Assembly: GCA_900547305.1 (NCBI GenBank)
Contig: URGH01000060.1
Location: forward strand, 1 to 16,011
Source: an uncultured Oscillospiraceae bacterium
Lineage (GTDB): Bacteria; Bacillota; Clostridia; Oscillospirales; Acutalibacteraceae
DNA length: 16,011 nucleotides
Direction: 5' to 3'
The notes below the pieces were generated by a model, which ran no database searches, was not told the origin of the DNA, and saw only the letters and a list, made by a program, of their open reading frames with translations. Of this stretch, positions 1-7,256 are shown piece by piece. The stretch's first letter is position 1, and every line of letters begins with the position of its first letter. A program made the translations under genes and the position numbers.

Positions 1-135
1 CTGTCACTTCGTGACGTCTCCCCACACCGTGGGGAGCAACCCCCTCTGTTTTGGCTTACGTCAAAAAGAAGGGAGCCGATTTGCCTCCCCTGTGTAAGGG
101 GAGGTGGCATGCGCAAGCTATGACGGAGGGGTTGT
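1..135. repeat. Cluster of palindromic intergenic repeat units, two in inverted orientation
   Basis: Four hairpins lie in a row. Bases 3-15 pair GTCAC with GTGAC. Bases 18-36 pair CTCCCCAC with GTGGGGAG, an 8-base perfect stem. Bases 49-66 pair TTTTGGC with GTCAAAA through one G-T pair. Bases 84-104 pair CCTCCCCT with AGGGGAGG, a second 8-base perfect stem, and 108-122 form a weaker stem. The right part read on the minus strand (about 135 down to 81) gives the same layout as the left part: a CCGTCA or CTGTCA box, a small variable hairpin, then a CTCCCC...GGGGAG hairpin ending in CAA. They are therefore diverged copies of one element facing each other, with a partial third unit between. From memory, such elements are scattered between genes in many gut Clostridia genomes. 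The element may start left of the window. There is no transposase and I see no coding role. Confidence 0.7.
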
Positions 136-215
136 ATAAAAATCACAAACCTGAAATATGCAAATATCAGCGGCTATTTATTTTAATTAAATATTATGAA
201 AGGGTGCGGTGCCGA
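136..215 (+). promoter_or_regulatory. AT-rich leader upstream of the first gene
   Basis: This short stretch between the repeat and the first gene is AT-rich, especially 172-200. It should carry the promoter of the gene array unless transcription enters from the left. No convincing pair of -35 and -10 boxes is visible: TATTAT at 192-197 resembles a -10 box but has no partner at the right distance and lies too close to the start codon. AAAGGG at 199-204 is the likely ribosome site of the next gene. Confidence 0.3.
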
Positions 216-998
216 TTGGATGGCTTTAAAAAAGTTACGAGCAGAGAAAATCCACTTATCAAGCTTGTTTCCTCGCTACAGAAAAGCGCGGCTGCAAGGC
301 GCGAAAACGGTCTTTTCGTGCTGGAGGGGCTGCGGCTGTGTACGGACGCGTGCGATAACGGAATCAGGTTTGATAAGTTGATCGTCTCATTTTCGGCAGC
401 GGAAAGGCACGCCGAAAAAATCGCGGAATTCGCGGTATATGCCGATGAATGCATATCTGTTCCCGACGCGCTTTTTAAAAAAATAGGCGATACCGAAAAC
501 CCGCAGGGAATAATGGCGCTTTGCAAAATTCCGAAAACCGAAAGCGCAAGCATTAAAAAGAACGGCAAATATGTCGCTTTGGAAAATATAAACGACCCCG
601 CAAATTTAGGCGCGATATCCCGCACGGCGGAGGCGCTGGGGGCGGACGGGCTTATACTGTCCTCGGGCAGCTGCGACCCGTATTCGCCGAAAGCCATGCG
701 CGCCTCAATGGGAACGCTTTTGCGTATGCCGATTTTTGTTTTCGGCGATTTTGCGGCGGAAATGAAAAGTTGCGGACTGAAATTTTACGCCTGCGTGCCG
801 TCGGCGGCGGATGAAAGCATTTCAAATGTAAAATTCCTGCCCGGCTGCGCCGTAATGATAGGCAACGAGGCAAACGGGCTTACCGAAGAAACAAAAGCGG
901 CGGCGCATAAAAAAATCACCGTACCGATGCGCGGCAGAGCCGAATCGCTCAATGCGGCGGCAGCGGCGGCAATAGCCGTTTGGGAAATGATGAAATGA
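216..998 (+). CDS. TrmH/SpoU-family RNA 2'-O-ribose methyltransferase
   Basis: Predicted SAM-dependent methyltransferase of the SPOUT class that 2'-O-methylates a ribose in RNA, most likely 23S rRNA. The 260-residue product has the usual family layout: an N-terminal substrate-binding domain opening with TSRENPLIK (8-16), then the knotted catalytic domain with motif 1 NINDPANLGAISR (124-136), motif 2 IGNEANGL (215-222) and motif 3 VPMRGRAESLNA (236-247). The start is uncertain. The frame is open far upstream through the repeat, but homology begins only near residue 5. TTG at 216 follows AAAGGG by 11 bases; GTG at 204 is an alternative. An ATG at 220 is one frame off and would read into the gene with one more A in the run 228-233. 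The stop overlaps the dprA start (ATGA). It resembles RlmB and B. subtilis YsgA; the exact target nucleotide cannot be told. Confidence 0.9.
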   Translation: MDGFKKVTSRENPLIKLVSSLQKSAAARRENGLFVLEGLRLCTDACDNGIRFDKLIVSFSAAERHAEKIAEFAVYADECISVPDALFKKIGDTENPQGIMALCKIPKTESASIKKNGKYVALENINDPANLGAISRTAEALGADGLILSSGSCDPYSPKAMRASMGTLLRMPIFVFGDFAAEMKSCGLKFYACVPSAADESISNVKFLPGCAVMIGNEANGLTEETKAAAHKKITVPMRGRAESLNAAAAAAIAVWEMMK

Positions 999-2149
999 TT
1001 GAATACCTTATATGGCTGCAAACAGCCCTCGGTGCGGGAAATCCGCGCGGGGCGCGGGCGCTCGATAAAATAGGCAGCGCCGAGCAAATTTACAAAATGA
1101 ATGATACAGAGCGCAGGCAAAGCGGTGTTTTTTCGCCGAAAGACCTTGAAAGGCTGCGCCTTACGAAATTGGGTGAGGCAAAGGCAATAGAAAAGGAATG
1201 CCGCCGCCACGGGATAACCCTGCTTGCCTACGGGGATAATAAATACCCCGAAAAGCTGAGGGTAATAGCCGCGCCGCCGATTTTGCTTTATTTAAAGGGC
1301 AAGCTGCCGAATATGGATGAAACGCCCGCAATTTGCATTGTGGGGCCGCGAAAATCAAGCGAGTTCGGGCAGAAAGCTGCGTATTCTCTGGGTTACCGTT
1401 TGAGTCTGGCCGGAATGACGGTGGTAAGCGGCGGAGCGCACGGCAGTGATTTTTACGCCCACAGCGGCGCTTTAAAGGCCGAGGGCAAAACCGTGCTTGT
1501 TATGGGCTGCGGAATAGAATCGGACTATCTGCCCGAAAATGCCGCGCTCAGGCGCGCTGTGGCTGAAAACGGCTGCCTTGTAAGCGAATATCCGCCCTTT
1601 GAGGGCGCCTCGAAATACACCTTTCCTGTGAGAAACAGGCTTATGTCGGCTTTAGCCGACGCGGTTATTATAACCGAGGCAGGCATGCGCAGCGGCGCGC
1701 TTAACACGGCTAACCACGCGCTCAACCAAGGCAAGGAAATTTTTGTAATACCAGGTTCACCGGCGGATGAAAATTACGCCGGCTCAAACGCCTTGCTCCG
1801 CGACGGCGCCCGACCGCTGCTTGATATAAGCGATATTTTGAATGAATATCTGCCGCGGTACCCCGATAAAATTGATATTGAGAAAGCAATTAAAAAGCGG
1901 GCAAAGCCCGAGGAAGAACACGCGGCGAAACCCGAAAAAACGGAAGTTCACAAAAAATTATCAATTGAAACTCTTTCAAATGAGGCAAAAATAGTATATA
2001 ATCAATTGAATAAGCCTATATTTTATCCCGATGAGATAAATAATACTTCTTTAGAGCCGAGCGATATTTTAGCGGCGCTTACCGAGCTTGAAATAGAAGG
2101 GCTTATACGCTCGCTGCCCGGCGGCAGGTACGAGCTTATCAACAACTGA
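995..2149 (+). CDS. dprA: DNA processing protein DprA (Smf)
   Basis: DprA binds incoming single-stranded DNA during natural transformation and loads RecA; it also occurs in species not known to be competent. The 384-residue protein has an N-terminal helical region (1-95), a Rossmann-like core (about 96-285) and a C-terminal winged-helix-like domain (about 325-384). Core motifs are IVGPRKSS (115-122), VVSGGAHGSDFYAHSGAL (143-160), FPVRNRLMSALADAVIITEA (210-229) and SGALNTANHAL (233-243), followed by FVIPGS (250-255). Two positions differ from the common pattern: AHGSD where most have A-(R/x)-GID, and YLPEN where most have YP-x-x-N. ATG 995 was chosen because it overlaps the preceding stop as ATGA and gives the typical DprA N-terminus; an upstream TTG at 980 adds five residues. 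A charged linker (about 295-325) carries a promoter-like sequence. Confidence 0.93.
   Translation: MIEYLIWLQTALGAGNPRGARALDKIGSAEQIYKMNDTERRQSGVFSPKDLERLRLTKLGEAKAIEKECRRHGITLLAYGDNKYPEKLRVIAAPPILLYLKGKLPNMDETPAICIVGPRKSSEFGQKAAYSLGYRLSLAGMTVVSGGAHGSDFYAHSGALKAEGKTVLVMGCGIESDYLPENAALRRAVAENGCLVSEYPPFEGASKYTFPVRNRLMSALADAVIITEAGMRSGALNTANHALNQGKEIFVIPGSPADENYAGSNALLRDGARPLLDISDILNEYLPRYPDKIDIEKAIKKRAKPEEEHAAKPEKTEVHKKLSIETLSNEAKIVYNQLNKPIFYPDEINNTSLEPSDILAALTELEIEGLIRSLPGGRYELINN
1975..2002 (+). promoter_or_regulatory. Possible internal promoter ahead of topA
   Basis: TTCAAA (1975-1980) and a perfect TATAAT (1997-2002) are separated by 16 bases, inside the dprA linker region and about 160 bases before topA. 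The region is AT-rich, so a chance match is quite possible, and the -35 box is weak. If real it would let topA and the genes after it be expressed independently of the leader. Confidence 0.25.
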
Positions 2150-2164
2150 AGACGGAGGAAGGAA

Positions 2165-4258
2165 ATGTCTAAGCTTATAATAGTTGAGTCACCCACCAAG
2201 GTGAAAAGCATAAAAAAATATTTAGGCGGCGGCTATGAGGTAATGGCTTCAATGGGTCATGTGCGCGATTTGCCGAAATCAAAGCTGGGCGTTGATACCG
2301 AGCACGATTTTAAACCGCAGTATATAAATATGTCGGACAAGAAGGACTTAATAAAGCAGCTTAAAACGGCGGCGGCAAACAGCGACGGCGTGCTGCTCGC
2401 AACCGACCCTGATAGAGAGGGAGAGGCAATATCTTGGCATTTGGCATATTTGCTGGCGCTCGATTTAAACGAGCCTAACCGCGTAGCCTTTAACGAAATT
2501 ACCGAAAGCGGCGTAAAAGCAGGCATTGCCGCACCGCATAAAATAGATTTGAACCTTGTTGACGCGCAGCAGGCAAGGCGCGTGCTCGACAGAATAGTGG
2601 GCTATAAGCTAAGCCCGTTTTTATGGAAAAAGGTCAAGGGCGGGCTTTCCGCGGGCCGTGTGCAAACGGTGGCTTTAAGGCTTATTGTAGAGCGCGAAAG
2701 GGAAATTGAAAAGTTTAATTCCGAGGAATACTGGAGCGTAGACGCAAAGCTGCTTGCAGGCACAAAGAGCTTTAAGGCGGCTCTTTACGGCTTTGCCGAC
2801 GGTAAGAAAATAGACGTAATTCCGAATGCGGAGGAGGCCGACAAAATAGTATCGGCGCTCGGCGGCGCCGAATATATAGTATCGGCGCTTAAAAAGGGCA
2901 CGCGCAAAAAGCAGCCCGCACCGCCATTTATAACCTCTACCCTTCAGCAAGAGGCTTCGCGCAAATTGGGCTTTACGGGTCAGCGCACAATGCGCATTGC
3001 GCAGCAGCTTTACGAGGGCGTTGATGTTCCGGGAGCGGGCACAACGGGTCTTATAACCTATATGCGTACCGATTCGCTGCGTATATCGGAAGAGGCGCGC
3101 GCGGCGGCTTATAAGTATATTACAGGGCGCTACGGCAGGGAATATCTGCCCGAAAAGCCACGCTATTTCAAAACAAAGAGCGGCGCGCAGGACGCGCATG
3201 AAGCAATCCGACCCACCTCCATCGGCTTTACGCCCGAGTCGGTCAAGGAATCACTTACCGCCGAGCAGTATAAGCTATACAAGCTTATTTGGGAGCGGTT
3301 TATAGCCTCACTTATGGAGGTTTGCGTGCAGAACACCGTAAACGCCGATATTACTGCGGGCGATTATTTATTCAAGGCGAGCGGGTATTCGGTAAAGTTT
3401 GACGGCTTTACCGTGCTTTACGAGGAGGGCAAGGATGAAGACAGCGCCGAGGGCGGCGCTCTGCCCGAAATGAAAACGGGCGATAAGCTGAAATTAAAGG
3501 AGCTGACCCCAAACCAGCACTTCACGCAGCCCCCCGCAAGATACACCGAGCCGACCCTCATTAAGGCGCTTGACGAAAACGGGATAGGCAGACCTTCTAC
3601 CTATGCGCCGATAATTTCCAATATATTGGGGCGCGACTATATTGAACGCGAGAAAAAGAGCCTAAAGCCTACCAATCTCGGTATGGTGGTCTCCGACCTT
3701 ATGGTGGAGTATTTCGATAAGATAGTGGACGTTAAGTTTACCGCAGGGCTTGAAAAGCAGCTTGACGAAATAGGCGCGGGCAAGCGCGGCTGGGTTGATA
3801 CGATAAAGGATTTTTATAAGGATTTTGATAAGCTTTATAAAAAAGCCGAGGACTCACTTGAGGGCAAGCGCGTAAAGGTGCCCGATGAGGAAACCGACGT
3901 AATATGCGATAAATGCGGCAGAAAAATGGTGGTAAAATCGGGCAGGTTCGGCAAGTTCCTTGCATGCCCCGGCTACCCCGAGTGCAAAAACACAAAGCCA
4001 ATGCCCGAGGACGAGGTTAAGCAGCCCTGCCCGAAATGCGGCGGAAAACTGGTTAAAAAGACCTCTAAAAAGGGTAAGAAGTTCTACGGTTGCTCAAATT
4101 ACCCCGAGTGCGATTTCGCAGCCCCGGGCATACCCACGGGCGAAAAATGCCCCGAGTGCGGCAGCTTTATTATAAGCGGCGTTCGCGGCAGAAAATACTG
4201 CATGAATTCGGAGTGCCCCACAAGGCAGAAGAAAGCGGATAAAAAAACGGATGAATAA
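2165..4258 (+). CDS. topA: DNA topoisomerase I (type IA)
   Basis: TopA relaxes negative supercoils by cutting one strand through a 5'-phosphotyrosine link and passing the other. The 697-residue protein has the TOPRIM domain at the N-terminus (metal-binding Glu8 in VESPTK and DPDRE at 81-85), the catalytic Tyr299 in GLITYMRTDSLR, and the type IA core to about residue 570. Three C-terminal zinc ribbons follow, with cysteine sets 581/584/601/607, 622/625/643/649 and 662/665/679/684; the third is shorter and less regular, as is common. The tail is lysine-rich. The start is clear: GGAGG at 2154-2158 lies six bases before the ATG. The gene follows dprA by 15 bases and overlaps trmFO by 8. The dprA-topA-trmFO order is widely conserved in Firmicutes. 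Nothing is missing from the family signature. Confidence 0.97.
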   Translation: MSKLIIVESPTKVKSIKKYLGGGYEVMASMGHVRDLPKSKLGVDTEHDFKPQYINMSDKKDLIKQLKTAAANSDGVLLATDPDREGEAISWHLAYLLALDLNEPNRVAFNEITESGVKAGIAAPHKIDLNLVDAQQARRVLDRIVGYKLSPFLWKKVKGGLSAGRVQTVALRLIVEREREIEKFNSEEYWSVDAKLLAGTKSFKAALYGFADGKKIDVIPNAEEADKIVSALGGAEYIVSALKKGTRKKQPAPPFITSTLQQEASRKLGFTGQRTMRIAQQLYEGVDVPGAGTTGLITYMRTDSLRISEEARAAAYKYITGRYGREYLPEKPRYFKTKSGAQDAHEAIRPTSIGFTPESVKESLTAEQYKLYKLIWERFIASLMEVCVQNTVNADITAGDYLFKASGYSVKFDGFTVLYEEGKDEDSAEGGALPEMKTGDKLKLKELTPNQHFTQPPARYTEPTLIKALDENGIGRPSTYAPIISNILGRDYIEREKKSLKPTNLGMVVSDLMVEYFDKIVDVKFTAGLEKQLDEIGAGKRGWVDTIKDFYKDFDKLYKKAEDSLEGKRVKVPDEETDVICDKCGRKMVVKSGRFGKFLACPGYPECKNTKPMPEDEVKQPCPKCGGKLVKKTSKKGKKFYGCSNYPECDFAAPGIPTGEKCPECGSFIISGVRGRKYCMNSECPTRQKKADKKTDE

Positions 4259-5564
4259 ATTAACTGTAATAGGCGGCGGACTTGCAGGGTGCGAGGCAGC
4301 CTATGCCGCGGCAAACCGCGGCATAAAGGTAGAGCTGATTGAAATGAAGCCCGCCAAAAGGACCGCGGCGCATAAAAGCGATTATTTGGCAGAGCTTGTC
4401 TGCTCAAATTCGCTGAAAGCATCTCGGGTAGACTCTGCCGCGGGGCTTTTAAAGGAAGAAATGCGCAGGCTCGGCTCTGTTTGCCTTGCTGCGGCGGATA
4501 AATCGGCAGTGGCGGCAGGCGGCGCGCTTGCGGTTGACCGCGATATTTTTTCAAGGCTTATAACCGAAAAAATAAAAAACCACCCGAATATCACCGTGAC
4601 CGAAAGGCTTGTTACCGAAATACCGCAAGGCGGCATTACGGTAATAGCGACAGGACCTTTAACGGACGATAAACTGGCGGAAAAACTGGCGGGGCTTTGC
4701 GAGGGCGGCAATTTAAGCTTTTACGACGCCGCCGCGCCTATTGTAACGGCGGAAAGCGTGGATATGAGCAAGGCGTTTTTTGCCTCGCGCTATGATAAGG
4801 GCGGCGACGATTATATAAACTGCCCCATGAACAAGGAGGAATACACCGCCTTTTACCGTGAGCTGATAAACGCGGAATCCGCCCCCTTGCACGGCTTTGA
4901 TAAAGCGCCCAATGTGTACGAGGGCTGTATGCCCATAGAGGTGCTGGCAAAGCGGGGCGAGGACTCAATAAGATTCGGACCGTTAAAGCCCGTGGGACTT
5001 CGCGACCCGAGAACGGGGCACCGCCCGTGGGCGGCGGTTCAGCTGCGGCGGGAAAACGCGGCGGCTACCCTTTTCAATATAGTCGGCTTTCAAACCAACC
5101 TTAAATTTTCAGAGCAAAAAAGGGTATTTTCAATGATACCGGGGCTTGAAAACGCCGAATTTATGCGCTACGGGGTAATGCACCGCAACACCTTTATAAA
5201 TTCGCCGAAGCTGTTAAACCGCAATTTATCACTTAAAGCGGATAAAAATATTTTTATTGCGGGGCAGCTTTCGGGCGTTGAGGGATATATGGAATCGGCG
5301 GCAAGCGGCATAATTGCGGGAATAAACGCGGCGGCTGAAATAATGGGCGAAAAACCCCTTGTTTTACCCGAAACCACCATGACAGGCGCGCTGCTTTCAT
5401 ATATTACAAACCCGCTGACGGATAATTTTCAGCCCATGGGGGCGAATTTCGGAATAATTCCGCCGCTTGAAACCCATATAAGGGACAAGCGCGAACGCTA
5501 CGCAGCTTTGGCTGCGCGGGCGCTCGGGATACTTGCGGAGAATATAAAAACGGAGGAAATGTGA
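4251..5564 (+). CDS. trmFO: Folate/FAD-dependent tRNA m5U54 methyltransferase TrmFO
   Basis: TrmFO makes 5-methyluridine at position 54 in the tRNA T-loop, using methylenetetrahydrofolate as carbon donor and FAD as reductant, unlike SAM-dependent TrmA. The 437-residue product matches the usual length. It begins with the FAD-binding fold, VIGGGLAGCEAAYAAANRG (6-24). Cys51 in LVCSNSLK and Cys226 in YEGCMPIEV correspond to the two functional cysteines known from the B. subtilis enzyme. Other family stretches are NCPMNKEEY (190-198), RFGPLKPVGLRDPRTG and the NTFINSPKLL segment. The ATG lies inside the topA 3' end (8-base overlap) with only a weak ribosome site, so its translation is probably coupled to topA. 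The overlap is in a different frame and both ends look intact. Confidence 0.96.
   Translation: MNKLTVIGGGLAGCEAAYAAANRGIKVELIEMKPAKRTAAHKSDYLAELVCSNSLKASRVDSAAGLLKEEMRRLGSVCLAAADKSAVAAGGALAVDRDIFSRLITEKIKNHPNITVTERLVTEIPQGGITVIATGPLTDDKLAEKLAGLCEGGNLSFYDAAAPIVTAESVDMSKAFFASRYDKGGDDYINCPMNKEEYTAFYRELINAESAPLHGFDKAPNVYEGCMPIEVLAKRGEDSIRFGPLKPVGLRDPRTGHRPWAAVQLRRENAAATLFNIVGFQTNLKFSEQKRVFSMIPGLENAEFMRYGVMHRNTFINSPKLLNRNLSLKADKNIFIAGQLSGVEGYMESAASGIIAGINAAAEIMGEKPLVLPETTMTGALLSYITNPLTDNFQPMGANFGIIPPLETHIRDKRERYAALAARALGILAENIKTEEM
5552..5556 (+). promoter_or_regulatory. Ribosome binding site of plsX
   Basis: GGAGG at the end of trmFO. It is 10 bases from ATG 5567 and 4 bases from GTG 5561, so it does not settle the choice by itself, but it shows that plsX has its own strong site and need not depend on coupling. 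Confidence 0.75.
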
Positions 5565-5566
5565 AA

Positions 5567-6556
5567 ATGCGTATTGCAGTTGACGCTTTCGGCGGCGATA
5601 ACGCGCCGCTTGAAATAATAAAGGGCGCGGCGCTGGCATCACGGGAATATTCGGTGGATATTACCCTTACTGGCAATGAAAAGACCATAAGGGAAATAAT
5701 AGCCCGCGAGGGTCTTGAATTTTCGGGCAACCTTAAAATAATTGATACCGATGACGTAATTTCAATGCACGACGAGCCCACATCGCTTGTGAAAGCCCAT
5801 AAGGAAAGCTCAATGGCAAAGGCGTTTTACGAGTTGGCAGAGGGCAGAGCCGACGCCTTTGTTTCCGCAGGCTCAACGGGCGCCGTGGTAGTGGGCGGCA
5901 CGCTTATAGTAAAGCGCATTAAGGGCATAAAACGCCCCGCGCTTGCAGGGCTTATTCCCGCGCCGGGCGGTACATATATGCTTATGGATATGGGCGCTAA
6001 TGCCGATTGCCGCCCCGAAATGCTCTGCCAGTTCGGAGTAATGGCAAGCGTTTATATGGAAAACGTGGCGGGTATAGCTAACCCGAAAATAGGGCTTTTG
6101 AATATCGGCACGGAGGATACAAAGGGCGGCGAGCTGCAAAAGGCGGCGTATAAGCTTATGAAAGAGGCACCCATAAACTTTGTGGGCAATATAGAATCGC
6201 GCGAGATGCCCAAGGGCGTGTGCGACGCGGTAATAACCGACGGCTTTACGGGAAATATCGCCCTAAAGCTTATAGAGGGCACTGTTTCCACCCTTTTCGG
6301 GCTTATAAAGCAGGTGTTTTACAAAAGCCTTAAAAATAAACTTGCGGCGCTCACCGTAAAGGGCGATTTAGGCTCGCTTAAAAGCATGATGGACAGCTCC
6401 GAGGTGGGCGGCGCGCCGCTTATGGGCGTTCGCGGCACGGTTATAAAGGCGCACGGCAACTCGGACGCAAAGGCTATAAAGAACGCAATAGGTCAGGCGG
6501 TTAAATTCACCGAAACAGATGTGGTGGGTAAAATTTCCGCCTCGCTTTCAGAATAA
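5567..6556 (+). CDS. plsX: Phosphate acyltransferase PlsX
   Basis: PlsX transfers acyl groups from acyl-ACP to phosphate, giving acyl-phosphate for PlsY, the first committed step of phospholipid synthesis in most Gram-positive bacteria; it is a peripheral membrane enzyme. The 329-residue product has the family N-terminus MRIAVDAFGGDNAP, then HDEPTSLVKAHKESSM, VSAGSTGAVV, and the LNIGTEDTKG and VITDGFTGNIALKLIEG segments. Two starts compete: ATG 5567, which gives the usual N-terminus 10 bases after GGAGG, or GTG 5561, which overlaps the trmFO stop as GTGA and lies only 4 bases after GGAGG. I prefer the ATG. The gene is followed directly by rnc; acpP, often found between them, is absent here and should lie elsewhere in the genome. 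Confidence 0.95.
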   Translation: MRIAVDAFGGDNAPLEIIKGAALASREYSVDITLTGNEKTIREIIAREGLEFSGNLKIIDTDDVISMHDEPTSLVKAHKESSMAKAFYELAEGRADAFVSAGSTGAVVVGGTLIVKRIKGIKRPALAGLIPAPGGTYMLMDMGANADCRPEMLCQFGVMASVYMENVAGIANPKIGLLNIGTEDTKGGELQKAAYKLMKEAPINFVGNIESREMPKGVCDAVITDGFTGNIALKLIEGTVSTLFGLIKQVFYKSLKNKLAALTVKGDLGSLKSMMDSSEVGGAPLMGVRGTVIKAHGNSDAKAIKNAIGQAVKFTETDVVGKISASLSE

Positions 6557-6575
6557 AAAAGAAGGAAAAACAAAA

Positions 6576-7256
6576 ATGGAAGGCTTAGAAGAAAAATTAG
6601 GCTATAAATTTAAAAATATTGATTTGCTTAAAAACGCGCTTACCCATTCCTCATACGCAAACGAGGTGCGCGGCGGCTTTTCTTCAAATGAAAGGCTGGA
6701 ATTTTTGGGGGATTCGGTGCTTTCTATTATAGTATCGGATTATATTTACAGGCACTACCGCTCTTTACCCGAGGGAGAGCTTACAAAGCTGAGGGCATCG
6801 CTTGTGTGCGAAAAATCGCTCTGCGCCTTTTCAAGAGAGCTTGAGCTCGGGAAATACCTTATGCTCGGCAAGGGCGAGGATAAGGGCGGCGGAAGAGAGC
6901 GCGACTCTATTTTAGCCGACGCGTTTGAGGCGGTGCTTGCCGCAATTTATCTTGACGGCGGAATGGAGCCCGCAAAGCGCCACGTTATGAACTTTGTTTT
7001 AAGGGAGCTAAAGCATACCGACGACGAGGTTTTCAAGGACTACAAAACCGCCCTGCAGGAGATAATTCAGCGCAACCCCGAGGAAAGCGTTAACTATGTT
7101 CTTACGGGCACAAGCGGACCCGACCACGATAAGAGCTTTAAGGTTGAGGTGCGCCTTAATTCCAACGTTATAGGCACAGGGATCGGCAAAAACAAAAAGC
7201 AAGCCGAGCAAATGGCGGCAAAAGAGGCACTTAGGCTTATGGGTGCCGAAATATGA
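6576..7256 (+). CDS. rnc: Ribonuclease III
   Basis: RNase III cuts double-stranded RNA in rRNA precursors and regulatory duplexes and works as a homodimer. The 226-residue product is of normal length. The catalytic domain carries the signature NERLEFLGDSVL (38-49) with metal ligands Glu42 and Asp46, and the second acidic pair Asp115 and Glu118 in DAFEAVLAAIYLD. The C-terminal dsRNA-binding domain spans about 153-226 and ends with the KKQAEQMAAKEAL helix. ATG 6576 is chosen because GAAGGA (6561-6566) lies nine bases before it and the protein then begins at the family boundary; in-frame codons further up overlap plsX and add unrelated residues. The gene sits 19 bases after plsX and overlaps the next gene by ATGA. 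The rnc-smc-ftsY neighbourhood is typical of Firmicutes. Confidence 0.97.
   Translation: MEGLEEKLGYKFKNIDLLKNALTHSSYANEVRGGFSSNERLEFLGDSVLSIIVSDYIYRHYRSLPEGELTKLRASLVCEKSLCAFSRELELGKYLMLGKGEDKGGGRERDSILADAFEAVLAAIYLDGGMEPAKRHVMNFVLRELKHTDDEVFKDYKTALQEIIQRNPEESVNYVLTGTSGPDHDKSFKVEVRLNSNVIGTGIGKNKKQAEQMAAKEALRLMGAEI

Noticed and set aside
84..104. GC-rich hairpin read as a rho-independent terminator
   Set aside because: No T-run follows the stem on either strand; the bases after it continue into the repeat unit, so it is better explained as part of that element.
192..197. TATTAT as the -10 box of the main promoter
   Set aside because: No -35-like box lies 16-18 bases upstream, and transcription starting near 204 would leave out the only ribosome site of the first gene.
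51..215. Extension of the first gene upstream through the repeat (75 more codons or so in the same open frame)
   Set aside because: The extra residues would be coded by the palindromic repeat and an AT-rich leader and match nothing in the methyltransferase family, whose homology begins near residue 5 of the TTG 216 start.
196..381. Small open frame beginning MKGCGADW and overlapping the first gene
   Set aside because: It is the other frame over the methyltransferase start; apart from the frame question noted at 220 it has no support as a gene.
2675..3199. Long minus-strand open frame inside topA, and similar ones inside smc, ftsY and the GH35 gene
   Set aside because: They lie opposite well-supported genes, have no recognisable motifs or ribosome sites, and arise from the codon bias of the + strand genes.
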